A stretch of DNA of 64,000 bases from a virus. The notes beneath the pieces were generated by a model, which worked only from the letters and a program-made list of their open reading frames with translations, had not been told where the DNA came from and did not search any database. Numbering within the stretch: the stretch's first letter is position 1; every line of letters begins with the position of its first letter. The stretch covers positions 1 to 64,000 of IMG/VR virus record IMGVR_UViG_3300012931_000015, one strand, 5' to 3'. The position numbers and the translations under genes are program-made. Of the stretch, positions 8,460-16,619 are shown in pieces.

Positions 8460-9398
8460 TTGATAATTATTGGAGATTTGCACCAGCGAAATGAAAAAAC
8501 ACAAAAGCATATTGAATATTTATTTAAATGGATAGATAATACTTTTGATATGAAAAATGAAACTTTAGTTTTGTTGGGGGACATTTTCGACAAGTCGCTT
8601 CTTCCATCAGAAAATCTTTATTTTTTAATGAAAATATTAAAACAATATAAGAAAGTAGTTATTATAACAGGAAATCATGATACAAGTTTTATTCATAAAA
8701 ATTATCTTTTGCCCTTTTTGCATCTTGATAATATAATTCTTGTAGAAGAAGAACCTAAAGAATTAATGATTGATAATATTAAGTGTTTTTTTCTGCCTTA
8801 CAAGAAAAATATGAAAAATTATGAAGAATTGTGCGGTGAATATGATTATATTTTCTGTCATGCTTATTTTAAAGAAAATGATTTTGGAAATGAGGGGGTA
8901 AAATTCAACGAAAACCTAAAAGGAATAAAAGTAGCCGGACACGACCATACTCATAAAGTGGTAAGCGAGGATAAAATAGTGCTGGGTACGCCGTTCCCAT
9001 CCAGATTTGGGGAAAATTTAAACCCCAGTTTCAAAATAATGCAAATAAACAATGTGGATAAATCATATAAGCTTATTGACTGCCCTAAAATATTTACTTA
9101 TCTTGAAATTGATTATGATGAGTCTGGCGAAGTTAAATGTGATTACCCTTTTTTTGAGCTATATGTTAAAAATGCTCCTTCAAGAAGATTAGCAAAAAAA
9201 ATATATAAGAATTATGATTTGTATAAAAAGATTGATATTAAGACAGATATTTATAATTCAAGTTATGATATTGAAATAAATGCAAATAATAATTTTGATA
9301 AAAAAATTGGTTTTTATGATTATCTAATGGAGTTTTTAAAAGTGAATGAAAAATCTGTTGGTGTTGTTGAAATACTTAAAAATTTATTTAAGAAATAA
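8460..9398 (+). CDS. SbcD/Mre11-type metallophosphoesterase
   Basis: 312 residues starting at a TTG with AAGGAG 9 bases upstream. All five calcineurin-type metal motifs are present: GDLH (D6, H8), GDIFD (D41), GNHD (N72, H73), CHAYF (H134) and GHDHTH (H161, H163). The size and the C-terminal cap fit the nuclease subunit of SbcCD/Mre11-Rad50 and phage T4 gp47, which process DNA ends and hairpins. No Rad50/SbcC partner is in this window. It could be a simpler phage phosphodiesterase, but the replication context favours DNA. Confidence 0.85.
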   Translation: MIIIGDLHQRNEKTQKHIEYLFKWIDNTFDMKNETLVLLGDIFDKSLLPSENLYFLMKILKQYKKVVIITGNHDTSFIHKNYLLPFLHLDNIILVEEEPKELMIDNIKCFFLPYKKNMKNYEELCGEYDYIFCHAYFKENDFGNEGVKFNENLKGIKVAGHDHTHKVVSEDKIVLGTPFPSRFGENLNPSFKIMQINNVDKSYKLIDCPKIFTYLEIDYDESGEVKCDYPFFELYVKNAPSRRLAKKIYKNYDLYKKIDIKTDIYNSSYDIEINANNNFDKKIGFYDYLMEFLKVNEKSVGVVEILKNLFKK

Positions 9399-9422
9399 AA
9401 TGTAAAAATTAAAAAGTTTTTC

Positions 9423-9451
9423 TTGACACATTATATATAATAAGCTATACT
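9423..9451 (+). promoter_or_regulatory. Strong sigma70-type promoter
   Basis: TTGACA (9423-9428), 17 bases, TATACT (9446-9451); 34 bases before the ATG at 9486, with ribosome site TAGGAG between. Confidence 0.85.
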
Positions 9452-9485
9452 GTGTTTTATAGTTTTATGATAGGAGTTAAACTAA

Positions 9486-9785
9486 ATGAATGAAAATAAA
9501 AATATTATTTATGCTATTGGTTCTATGAGTACTTATATTTGTTATTTAAATTTATCTAAAAAAGAAGCTATGACAAGATATTTAAAGATGCTTTTGGATG
9601 AGCATGATGGACAAGTTTATTTATCAAGAGAAGGATGTAATTATTCTATGGAAAAGTATGAAACTTTTTTAACTTGGGATGAAGCAAAATTAGAAAATTA
9701 TATTTTAGAAAAATTAGAGTTAGATATAAAAAAAATAAATTTTAATGATACTTTTGAGGTTTATGATATTGAGGAAGTTTTTTAA
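9486..9785 (+). CDS. Unknown 99-residue protein
   Basis: Starts at ATG with TAGGAG 9 bases upstream, directly under the promoter at 9423. The protein is acidic with a WDEAKLENYILEKLELD helix near residue 60-75 and a YLNLSKKEAMTRYLKMLLDEHD helix near 20-45. No family recognised. It leads a short operon with the HTH gene and the 54-residue gene, so a regulatory role is possible but unproven. Confidence 0.65.
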   Translation: MNENKNIIYAIGSMSTYICYLNLSKKEAMTRYLKMLLDEHDGQVYLSREGCNYSMEKYETFLTWDEAKLENYILEKLELDIKKINFNDTFEVYDIEEVF

Positions 9786-9813
9786 ACTATTTTTAAATAA
9801 AAAGGATTGAAAA

Positions 9814-10101
9814 ATGATAGATAAAAAAAATATGAAAGAAAGAGTTAAACTAAATGATTTTGGTTTAAAGTTAAGAGAATTGAGAAAAAAAGAAAATTTG
9901 AAACAGGGTGAGTTAGCTGAAAAACTTGATTTTACTCGGACTTATGTGAATGAGTTTGAAGCAGGTAAATGGATTCCTAGTTTTAATTTCATGTCAAAAT
10001 TAACTGAAGTATTTGTGGATTTAGAAATTAAAATTGTAATACGAGAAGGTAAAATTGAAATTGACTTTGGGGATGAAAGTAATAATAAAAGTTTGAGTTA
10101 A
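9814..10101 (+). CDS. Cro/CI-type HTH regulator
   Basis: 95 residues. Residues 14-70 form an HTH_3/XRE domain: GLKLRELRKKENLKQGELAE followed by KLDFTRTYVNEFEAGKWIPS, with the conserved Q (LKQ-x-ELA) and the recognition helix around T-R-T-Y-V. A short tail with a beta-like EIKIVIREGKIEIDF follows. It would repress or switch transcription from nearby promoters; its operator is not evident. Ribosome site AAGGA is 8 bases before the ATG. Confidence 0.85.
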   Translation: MIDKKNMKERVKLNDFGLKLRELRKKENLKQGELAEKLDFTRTYVNEFEAGKWIPSFNFMSKLTEVFVDLEIKIVIREGKIEIDFGDESNNKSLS

Positions 10102-10117
10102 AAAAGGAAAACAAAAA

Positions 10118-10282
10118 ATGAACATGATAGGAAATGATAAGCTTGTTATTGTAAAATCTCATGGTTCTTTTAAAGTAAAAAGAAATCCTTCCTATAAAGA
10201 AACTGGAGAATATCTATACATAGATGAATTAGATGTAGATGATTTTATTGGTTTGATACAAGAAGCAAAAGAGTTATTATAA
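10118..10282 (+). CDS. Unknown 54-residue protein
   Basis: A short open frame I found by reading: ATG at 10118 with AAAGGAAA 8 bases upstream, stop TAA at 10280-10282, four bases before the primase ATG. The peptide has a beta-rich start (KLVIVKSHGSFKVKRN) and an acidic helix at the end (ELDVDDFIGLIQEAKELL). Its tight fit between the HTH gene (16-base gap) and dnaG supports it as real. Function unknown. Confidence 0.65.
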   Translation: MNMIGNDKLVIVKSHGSFKVKRNPSYKETGEYLYIDELDVDDFIGLIQEAKELL

Positions 10283-10285
10283 ATT

Positions 10286-11443
10286 ATGATTGATGTTTTT
10301 ACAGTTTTAAATAGATTAGGTATTAAATATTCTACAACCAATTTAAAACGAAATCAGTTATGGGCTTTATGTCCTTTTCATAACGATACTAAAATTGGAT
10401 CATTTTCAATTAATATTGAAACATGGGAATATAATTGCTACTCATGTCAAACCGGAGGCAAAAGCCCTGAAAACTTTGTATCAAAATATCTTAATATTTC
10501 TTACAAAGAAGCTAAAAAATGGCTAGAAGATCAAAATCTAAGTGTTGTTAATTATGGTGATTATACAGATAATATTTTTGAAAAACAGAAAAAAGAATTA
10601 GAAGAAATTATTAAAGATGATTCTAAAAAAAATAATATTGATTTTTTACCTGATGCTGATAAACTCGAAAAACTTTTTGCGGATAAGTTTTATTATTTGA
10701 AAAGTCATAATATAAATCAAATATTTATTGATACTTTTAAATGGTTTTTTTGTACTTCTGGATATTACAAAGATTTTATAATTATTCCAATTTATTATAA
10801 TAAGCGTCTTGTAACTTTTGAAGCTAGAAAATTATTAGAATATGAAAAATTATGTGAGTATTATGATGAAAGATTTTATGATATAAAAGATCAGTTTGAT
10901 GAATTAAAAGAAAGATTTGAAAATGAAAATTTTAAAATAGTAAATAAAGATAATAAAAAAATGTTATTGAAAAATGATGAAAGTTTTTTTGTAGAAGATA
11001 AAAATAAATTTTTTATAATTAAATATTTGTTGATGCCTAAAGTTTTATACCCGACTGGCTCTACAATAAAAGAATATATTTATAATCGGGATAAACTCGA
11101 TAACTCAAAAACTTTACTTTTAGTTGAAAGTAGTAGTAGTGTTAGTAATATTTGGAATAATGTAAGTGAAAATGTTACTTGCGTATTCGGAGCAAAAATA
11201 TCTGATATTCAAATAAAGCTTTTAGGTAATTTTGAAAATATAATTTTTTATCCTGACATAGATGAAGCCGGACTAATTTTAACTGAAAAGCTTATGCGAT
11301 TTTGTTTAAGCTGTATAAGTGTTGTAGAAGTTGAAAAAGTTGAAACTGCTAAAAAAGAAGATTTATTAAAACAAGCAGAACCTATCGGAAAGTTTGTATT
11401 TAGAAAATTAAGAGAAATATATAAAAGTAAAAAAGATGAATGA
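10286..11443 (+). CDS. dnaG: DnaG-type primase
   Basis: 385 residues. The CHC2 zinc-binding domain is at the start: CPFH (C29, H32) and CYSC (C51, C54), with GSFSI between as in DnaG. The Toprim domain lies near residues 275-335: LLLVESSSS with the catalytic glutamate, and FYPDIDEAG with the DxD metal pair. It is much shorter than bacterial DnaG (about 600) because the C-terminal helicase-binding domain is missing, as in many phage primases. It should make RNA primers for lagging-strand synthesis, working with the DnaC-like loader encoded further on. The TnpB element at 11454 begins just after its stop. Confidence 0.9.
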   Translation: MIDVFTVLNRLGIKYSTTNLKRNQLWALCPFHNDTKIGSFSINIETWEYNCYSCQTGGKSPENFVSKYLNISYKEAKKWLEDQNLSVVNYGDYTDNIFEKQKKELEEIIKDDSKKNNIDFLPDADKLEKLFADKFYYLKSHNINQIFIDTFKWFFCTSGYYKDFIIIPIYYNKRLVTFEARKLLEYEKLCEYYDERFYDIKDQFDELKERFENENFKIVNKDNKKMLLKNDESFFVEDKNKFFIIKYLLMPKVLYPTGSTIKEYIYNRDKLDNSKTLLLVESSSSVSNIWNNVSENVTCVFGAKISDIQIKLLGNFENIIFYPDIDEAGLILTEKLMRFCLSCISVVEVEKVETAKKEDLLKQAEPIGKFVFRKLREIYKSKKDE

Positions 11444-11453
11444 TTTAATAATT

Positions 11454-12800
11454 TTAGGTAACTATATATAATAAAGCACTAAATAATATATAATAAAGAC
11501 TTTTTATATTATTTGTTACTAATAATATTATGGAAAATATGAAATTAGTTGAGAGACACAAAATATTAAAAGATAACCCCAACTGGAAAAAACTAGATTA
11601 TTTTTCTTTTATTTCAAAAAATTTATATAATCAAGCATTATTTTATATAAAACAAACTTATTTAGAGACCGGAAAATATTTAAGATATAATGCAGTAGAA
11701 AAATACTTAAGAAAAGAGAATAACGAAAATTATAAAATACTTCCAAATAATACAAGTCAACAGATTTTAATGCTTTTAGATAAAAATATTAAATCATTTT
11801 TTCAGTTACTAAAAAAATATAAAAAAAATAAGAAATCTTTAAATGGATGCCCCAAATTTCCAAAATATAAAGATAAGGAAAAAGGTAGGAACATACTAAT
11901 TTTTACTTCTAATCAGTTTAGATTGAAAGATACTTTTATTCATTTTCCTAAAAAAATGAATTTAAAACCAATAAAAACAAAAGTTAAAGAAAATATAAAA
12001 CAAGTTAGAATTATTCCAAATTCATCTTGTTATGTTATAGAAATAGTTTATGAATATAAAAAGGAGGATAAAAATTTAAGTAAAGATAATTATATGAGTA
12101 TTGATTTAGGTGTTAATAATTTGTGTGCTATAATAACTAATCAACCTGAGTTAAAACCAATTTTGATTAATGGAAAACAAATTAAATCTTTTAATGCTTA
12201 TTTTAATAAAAAATTATCAAAAGAAAAATCTCAATTAAAAAAGAACCATAATAAGGATACATCTAAAAAAGTTCAGAGAATGTATTTATATCGAGAGAAC
12301 TGGATTAGTAATTACTTGCATCATGTTTCTAAAATTATTATTCAATATTGTATTGACAATAGCATAAAAAATATAATTATAGGAAAAAATAAAGAGTGGA
12401 AAACTAATTTAAATATTGGAAAAGTTAATAATCAAAAGTTTGTAATGATTCCTTATGATAAATTGATTAAACAAATTCAATATAAATCTGAAAAAATTGG
12501 CATTAATGTAATTATTCAAGAAGAGAGTTATACTTCAAAAATAGATCATTTAGTTTTTGAAGAAATGAAACATCAAAAAAAATATTTAGGAAAGAGAATA
12601 AAACGAGGTTTATTTCAGAGTTCAACTGGAAAAGCAATAAATGCAGATGTAAATGGTTCTGTTGGAATTTTAAGAAAAGTAATCGGAGATTCTTTTGTAA
12701 AAAAGATATTCGATATAGGATTTGGGTATAATCCAGTTAAAATTAATTTTAACGAATATAGAAATTTTGTTTTAGGGCAAAAAAGTATATAGTTACCTAA
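11454..12800 (+). mobile_element. Solo-TnpB transposable element with 15-bp terminal inverted repeats
   Basis: The tnpB gene is framed by TTAGGTAACTATATA at 11454-11468 and its exact reverse complement at 12786-12800. Inside the left end a perfect 10-bp stem (11481-11490 with 11505-11514) forms a subterminal hairpin. The left end continues as AAAGCACTAAA, a sequence also seen at 19457 and 25791. There is no tnpA. IS200/IS605-type elements normally lack terminal inverted repeats, so the boundaries are a proposal. The promoter at 12807 lies just outside. Confidence 0.6.
11530..12792 (+). CDS. tnpB: TnpB RNA-guided nuclease, zinc-ribbon-less type
   Basis: 420 residues. RuvC-like motifs: MSIDLGVNN (D192), GKNKEWK (E289 as the second acidic residue, the form seen in one TnpB branch) and INADVNGS (D373). 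The usual C-x2-C zinc ribbon is absent; in its place is EESYTSK followed by KRIKRGLF, also typical of that branch. N-terminal residues 1-180 form the wedge/REC-like region. TnpB proteins use an omegaRNA copied from the element right end to cut DNA beside a short target motif, keeping the element in place. The stop codon lies inside the right terminal repeat. The ATG has no Shine-Dalgarno; a TACTAATA box ends 5 bases before it. Confidence 0.88.
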   Translation: MENMKLVERHKILKDNPNWKKLDYFSFISKNLYNQALFYIKQTYLETGKYLRYNAVEKYLRKENNENYKILPNNTSQQILMLLDKNIKSFFQLLKKYKKNKKSLNGCPKFPKYKDKEKGRNILIFTSNQFRLKDTFIHFPKKMNLKPIKTKVKENIKQVRIIPNSSCYVIEIVYEYKKEDKNLSKDNYMSIDLGVNNLCAIITNQPELKPILINGKQIKSFNAYFNKKLSKEKSQLKKNHNKDTSKKVQRMYLYRENWISNYLHHVSKIIIQYCIDNSIKNIIIGKNKEWKTNLNIGKVNNQKFVMIPYDKLIKQIQYKSEKIGINVIIQEESYTSKIDHLVFEEMKHQKKYLGKRIKRGLFQSSTGKAINADVNGSVGILRKVIGDSFVKKIFDIGFGYNPVKINFNEYRNFVLGQKSI

Positions 12801-12806
12801 TTTTAT

Positions 12807-12835
12807 TTGACATTTTTTTAAAATTATGCTATTTT
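12807..12835 (+). promoter_or_regulatory. Sigma70-type promoter
   Basis: TTGACA (12807-12812), 17 bases, TATTTT (12830-12835), just outside the right end of the TnpB element and 18 bases before the small membrane gene. Confidence 0.6.
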
Positions 12836-12853
12836 TTAGCTGTGTTTGCTATC

Positions 12854-12937
12854 ATGGGGTATATAGTATTTGGAATACTTATTATTGGATTTATAATAAT
12901 TTTTGTTTACAAACAACATAAAAAGAAAAATATATGA
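12854..12937 (+). CDS. 27-residue single-span membrane peptide
   Basis: ATG at 12854, stop TGA at 12935-12937. The peptide is a hydrophobic span (residues 4-18, IVFGILIIGFIIIFV) with a lysine-rich C-terminal tail (KQHKKKNI), so N-out/C-in topology is likely. Its stop overlaps the next start as ATGA, which indicates translational coupling and supports expression. It follows a good promoter but has no clear ribosome site. Role unknown; small phage membrane peptides often act on host energy state or exclusion. Confidence 0.55.
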   Translation: MGYIVFGILIIGFIIIFVYKQHKKKNI

Positions 12938-13404
12938 AACTACAAAAAATAAAATATATAGGTAAATCAGAATTAAAAGGTAATAAAATAATTACTGATA
13001 TAAGTTTTGTTACTCCTGAAAAAAGAAAAGCAATAGAAGATTTTTTTAATAATGATTTTGTTATATCAGAGCATGAGATAGTTAAAGCAGGAAATAAAAA
13101 GTTAAGGTCTTATGAACAATTAAAATTATGGTTTCAAATTATTGATGATATTTTAATTTGGATGAGAGAGCCAAACACGACTGAAAATAAAATGGCTTTA
13201 CATGAATCCCTTAAACGATATTTGCCTACACAATATGTAAAATTAAACGGTGAAGATTTTCCATTACCTAAAAGTATAAGTGATGATGCAGAAATACCTA
13301 TGGAAGATTTTACACAAACTATTTCTAAAATACTTGAAGACTTTAGAATGGAAGGTTGTGAGTTTTTAGTTGATAAAGTTGAAATTTGGGGTAAAATTAT
13401 TTAA
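12934..13404 (+). CDS. Unknown protein, possible NinB-like recombination factor
   Basis: 156 residues starting in the ATGA overlap with the membrane peptide. The middle (RSYEQLKLWFQIIDDILIW, LHESLKRYL) and the end (IPMEDFTQTISKILEDFRMEGCEF) resemble the general plan of phage NinB/ORF-type single-strand-binding recombination mediators: a polar helix pair, an H-x2-LK segment, then a helical ending near a Gly-Cys/Ile. The resemblance is at pattern level only. It could be unrelated. Confidence 0.6.
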   Translation: MKLQKIKYIGKSELKGNKIITDISFVTPEKRKAIEDFFNNDFVISEHEIVKAGNKKLRSYEQLKLWFQIIDDILIWMREPNTTENKMALHESLKRYLPTQYVKLNGEDFPLPKSISDDAEIPMEDFTQTISKILEDFRMEGCEFLVDKVEIWGKII

Positions 13405-13496
13405 TTACTTTTTAGTAATAGTAATTTTAATAGTTTATCTAAATATTAACAATTAACAAAAAATTGATTAGTGGGCTTTGAAGGAGAAATTTTTTA

Positions 13497-13709
13497 ATGC
13501 AGAAGTTTAGAGAAAAGTTAAAGAATATACCTACAGATACTCCTCTAGTCTGTAGCTTTATAAATTTTCAATTAAACAAAGATCAAGGTCTTAGTGTTGA
13601 AAATAAAGTACTGTCTTTAAACAATCACGAAGAGGATCAACGACAAGCAAACAGTCAGGGCTTACGATTCTTTTTTGCAAGAAAGTCCAAGACTTTAGTC
13701 ATGGGATGA
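13497..13709 (+). CDS. Short open frame running into the IS605-type left end; possibly truncated gene
   Basis: ATG at 13497 with a strong GAAGGAG 10 bases upstream, giving 70 residues. The first 25 or so (MQKFREKLKNIPTDTPLVCS) look like a normal protein start. The last third is translated from the left-end hairpin region of the TnpA/TnpB element (13687-13704), so the original gene was probably cut by the insertion and the ending is element sequence. No continuation is seen right of the element. Confidence 0.45.
   Translation: MQKFREKLKNIPTDTPLVCSFINFQLNKDQGLSVENKVLSLNNHEEDQRQANSQGLRFFFARKSKTLVMG
13687..13704 (+). repeat. IS605 left-end hairpin
   Basis: CCAaGACT-TT-AGTCaTGG, a stem with one A.A mismatch, followed by GGATGAATTGTAAC. 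The same pattern in reverse orientation is found at 26000-26019. Such imperfect hairpins are the TnpA recognition sites at IS200/IS605 ends. Confidence 0.7.
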
Positions 13710-13769
13710 ATTGTAACAACAAAGAATTGTTTGATTTTATAAAATAAATGTAAAAATTATATTATATAT

Positions 13770-13798
13770 TTGACATATATATAATATTTTGTTATACT
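13770..13798 (+). promoter_or_regulatory. Promoter of tnpA
   Basis: TTGACA (13770-13775), 17 bases, TATACT (13793-13798). The expected start site falls 3-5 bases before the tnpA ATG, and no ribosome site is present, so the transcript may be leaderless. Confidence 0.75.
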
Positions 13799-13807
13799 AA
13801 TAAAACT

Positions 13808-14209
13808 ATGAAAGAAAAGAGATGGACTACAAGTAATAAATCTATATATAATATAGGGTATCATTTAATTTGGTGTCCAAAATATAGACGAAAAGTTCTA
13901 ACTGGGGAAATAGAAACAAAATTAAGAGAATTATTAAAAGAGAAATCAAAAGAATTAAATGTGGAAATAAAAACTTTGGAAATTATGCCAAACCATATCC
14001 ATCTATTTGTTAAAGCTACTCCTGTTGATAGCCCACATTTTATAGTGCAACAATTAAAAGGATATACTTCTAGGGTATTGAGAAATGAGTTTAAAGAATT
14101 GAAAAGTAAACTCCCTACACTTTGGACTCGAAGCTATTATTGTGAGTCAGTGGGTCATATATCTGAAAATATTGTTAAAAAATATATCGAGGATCAAAAA
14201 AATAAATGA
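13808..14209 (+). CDS. tnpA: IS200/IS605-type Y1 transposase TnpA
   Basis: 133 residues, the normal size. HUH motif NHIHLF (H63, H65) and the catalytic tyrosine Y126 in NIVKKYIEDQ are both present, as are the family segments YHLIWCPKYRR and QQLKGYTSR. It cuts and rejoins single-stranded element ends during excision and insertion, acting on lagging-strand template. All residues needed for activity are intact. Overlaps tnpB by ATGA. Confidence 0.96.
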   Translation: MKEKRWTTSNKSIYNIGYHLIWCPKYRRKVLTGEIETKLRELLKEKSKELNVEIKTLEIMPNHIHLFVKATPVDSPHFIVQQLKGYTSRVLRNEFKELKSKLPTLWTRSYYCESVGHISENIVKKYIEDQKNK

Positions 14210-15327
14210 AAACTTATTGTTATAAATTATATAATAATAAAAATCTCAAATATTTAAATAATCAAATAAATATAGCCGGAAATATTTATAATTATTGTAT
14301 AAATATGTATAAAATGTATTATAAGTTATATGGTAAATCATTAAATATTTTTCAACTACAAAAACATTTAACTAAAAAGAAAAAATATTTTAAATACTGG
14401 AATGAATTAAACTCTCAAACTATTCAAGATATAACAGATAGAATAGGCAGAGCTTATCAGTTATTTTTTAGAAATCTAAAACATAAAATAAAAACTGCCC
14501 CACCTTCTTTTAAAAAATCTAAAAAATATAAATCTATTACATTAAAACAAACAGGGTATAAATTATTAGAAAATAATAAAATTAAAATACAAAATAAAAT
14601 ATTTAAATATTCAAAAAGTAGAGACATACAAGGTAATATTAAAATAGTAACAATTAAACGAGACAATTTAGGAGGTTTTTATATATATATTGTAACTGAT
14701 TTTGTTGATTCAAAACCTACCATGACGGGTAAAAGTGCAGGTTGTGATTTTGGATTAAAAACTTTTTTAACATTATCGGACAATATTAAAATAGAATCAC
14801 CTTTGTTTTATAAACAATCACAAAAAAAATTAAAGAAATCTAGTCAGTCGTTATCATCAAAAAAGAAAGGAAGTAATAATAGAAAAAAAGCTATATTAAA
14901 TTTTGCTAGAATTCACCAAAAAATATATAATAAAAGAAAAGATCATCATTTTAAATTAGCAAAAGAATTAACCCAAGATTATGATTATCTATTTTTTGAA
15001 ACTCTTAATTTAAAAGCAATGCAAAGATTATGGGGTAAAAAAATAAGTGATTTAGGGTTTTATAGTTTTTTAAAAATACTTGAATCACAGGGTAATAAAT
15101 ATAATTGTAAAATACATTCTATTGAAAGATTTTTTCCATCTTCAAAACTTTGTTCAAAATGCGGGCAAATTAAAAAAGATTTAAAATTATCAGATAGAAT
15201 TTATAAATGTGATTGTGGATTAGAAATTGATAGAGATTTAAATGCATCTCTAAACATATTAAGAGAAGGGGCATCTTCTCTTGGAGTAGAATTTGTAAGA
15301 CCAGCGATAGTTGGCAAATTTTGTTGA
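14206..15327 (+). CDS. tnpB: TnpB RNA-guided nuclease of the IS605-type element
   Basis: 373 residues. RuvC-I D181 (AGCDFGLK), RuvC-II E265 (LFFETLNL), zinc ribbon CSKC/CDCG (C316, C319, C335, C337) and RuvC-III D344 (DRDLNAS) are all present, so the nuclease should be active. The omegaRNA scaffold is expected from the 3' end of this gene plus the right-end hairpin, with the guide taken from sequence right of 15356. Residues 308-348 are nearly identical to those of the otherwise divergent TnpB at 54075, down to the nucleotide level. Confidence 0.95.
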   Translation: MKTYCYKLYNNKNLKYLNNQINIAGNIYNYCINMYKMYYKLYGKSLNIFQLQKHLTKKKKYFKYWNELNSQTIQDITDRIGRAYQLFFRNLKHKIKTAPPSFKKSKKYKSITLKQTGYKLLENNKIKIQNKIFKYSKSRDIQGNIKIVTIKRDNLGGFYIYIVTDFVDSKPTMTGKSAGCDFGLKTFLTLSDNIKIESPLFYKQSQKKLKKSSQSLSSKKKGSNNRKKAILNFARIHQKIYNKRKDHHFKLAKELTQDYDYLFFETLNLKAMQRLWGKKISDLGFYSFLKILESQGNKYNCKIHSIERFFPSSKLCSKCGQIKKDLKLSDRIYKCDCGLEIDRDLNASLNILREGASSLGVEFVRPAIVGKFC

Positions 15328-15336
15328 TCCCAGAAT

Positions 15337-15356
15337 CTCACGACTTTAGTCGTGGG
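15337..15356 (+). repeat. IS605 right-end hairpin / omegaRNA 3' end
   Basis: CTCACGACT-TT-AGTCGTGGG, a 9-pair stem (one G.T pair) directly after tnpB, the classic right-end hairpin of these elements and the last scaffold stem of the omegaRNA. Confidence 0.8.
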
Positions 15357-15383
15357 AGTATGTCAAGGAAGAGGTGTATAATT

Positions 15384-16118
15384 GTGAATAAAGTTTGTCC
15401 TGATTGTAATAATACAAGATACATATATGAAAAAGATTCTAATGGTTTTATAATTTCTGCAAAACCGTGTGAAGCTTGTAAAAATGATTTAGCTGAAATG
15501 AACTTAGAAAGAAAACTTATAAAGTCAGAAATACCTTTGCAGTATCATAGTTATACTTTTGAATCTTATCAAGGAAAAGATGAATTTAATAACATAAAAA
15601 TATTAAAAGACTTTGCAGAAAATATTGATAATATAAAATATAGATTTATCAATTTATTTTTGACAGGTAACAAATCTTGTCAAAAAACCACGATGCTATG
15701 TGTTATGGGAAAAGAACTTCTTAAAAAAAATAAAGAAGTAAAATTTGTTTTAGCTGGTGATCTTATAAAATTACTTATGAAAGATTCTGGTTATGGTTAT
15801 GATGCAGAAATATTAAAAAAAATAAACCATTATAAAATGGTTGACATTCTGCTAATTGATGATATATTTGATATTATGAAATCCGTTTATTGGTCTAATA
15901 GTAATAATTTAGTTATTACTGAATGGGATTTATTTTTAAGGTATAGATTAAGTCATGGTTTAAGAATTATTACAACATCAAATTTTAATCTGAATCAGAT
16001 AAAAGAAAAATTTGGTGAAAGTATTCAGAGCTTATTTAATCGTAATTTTAAAGAATTAAAGTTTTGTGATAACATAGAAAAAATTGCGATGAGTAACATA
16101 GAAAAGATATTTGATTGA
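15384..16118 (+). CDS. DnaC/DnaI-like helicase loader
   Basis: 244 residues from the GTG at 15384, chosen for its GAGGTG ribosome site 7 bases upstream; a longer ATG-started frame begins inside the mobile element and is artefactual. N-terminal zinc site CPDC...CEAC (C5, C8, C29, C32), Walker A LTGNKSCQKTT (93-103), Walker B VDILLIDD (153-160) and sensor-like RIITTSNF. This is the DnaC/DnaI/IstB AAA+ plan; it would load the replicative helicase. The P-loop is unusual (SCQKTT for GxGKT, with Gln before Lys). The IS605-type element sits immediately upstream but left the ribosome site intact. Confidence 0.85.
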   Translation: MNKVCPDCNNTRYIYEKDSNGFIISAKPCEACKNDLAEMNLERKLIKSEIPLQYHSYTFESYQGKDEFNNIKILKDFAENIDNIKYRFINLFLTGNKSCQKTTMLCVMGKELLKKNKEVKFVLAGDLIKLLMKDSGYGYDAEILKKINHYKMVDILLIDDIFDIMKSVYWSNSNNLVITEWDLFLRYRLSHGLRIITTSNFNLNQIKEKFGESIQSLFNRNFKELKFCDNIEKIAMSNIEKIFD

Positions 16119-16137
16119 AAAAGGAGAAAAATTATTT

Positions 16138-16602
16138 ATGAAAAATGGTGAAGCACTAAAGTTACTGGAAGATTTAAAAAAGGTTTATAATGTAAGAGGT
16201 GATAAGTTTACTTATGCTCTTAAAAGAAATGTTGAAAAACTTCAAGCTCTTGACAAAAGTATTAGAGACAGAGTTCCTAAAGTTCCTGAATATTTTGCAT
16301 ATCAGAAACTTATGGGTATGATTGAAATGAATTATCGAAAAAAAATTGTTAATAGCAAACTTAATGAAGAAGATCAGAAAGCAAAAAATGATGATATTAT
16401 AGAACTTGAAACAAAATATGCAGATGCTATAACAAAGTTTCAGGAATCAGAAGAGTTTTGGTATAAGTTGCTTGATGAAGAAGTTGAAAATTTTAGTTTT
16501 TACATGATAAGTAGAGAAGTTGCAGAAGCAGTTGAGCCAAAATTAACCGGAGAGCAGAGAGTAATTATTGCACCTTTTGAAGTTGATGAAGAGGTAAAAT
16601 AA
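16138..16602 (+). CDS. Unknown helical protein
   Basis: 154 residues from the ATG at 16138 (AAGGAG 11 bases upstream). Nearly all helix: LKLLEDLKKVYNVRG, YALKRNVEKLQALDKSIRDR, then a coiled-coil-like stretch to about residue 110 (EEDQKAKNDDIIELETKYADAI). It follows the loader gene closely (19-base gap) and precedes the tRNA. No domain recognised; a replication accessory is plausible by context. Confidence 0.65.
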   Translation: MKNGEALKLLEDLKKVYNVRGDKFTYALKRNVEKLQALDKSIRDRVPKVPEYFAYQKLMGMIEMNYRKKIVNSKLNEEDQKAKNDDIIELETKYADAITKFQESEEFWYKLLDEEVENFSFYMISREVAEAVEPKLTGEQRVIIAPFEVDEEVK

Positions 16603-16619
16603 AATTTAAAATATAATAC

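Larger units (their letters stand above)
13640..15360 (+). mobile_element. IS605-type element with tnpA and tnpB
   Basis: Contains a Y1 transposase and a TnpB gene overlapping by four bases, a left subterminal hairpin (13687-13704) about 100 bases before tnpA and a right hairpin (15337-15356) just after tnpB. This is the canonical IS605 order with no terminal inverted repeats. Exact tips cannot be fixed by eye: the left tip is somewhere in 13600-13687 and the right tip just after 15356. The right end abuts the ribosome site of the helicase-loader gene. Confidence 0.8.

Noticed and set aside
15321-15383. ATG-started extension of the helicase loader
   Set aside because: It reads through the IS605 right-end hairpin; the GTG at 15384 with GAGGTG is the natural start and the zinc site begins right after it.
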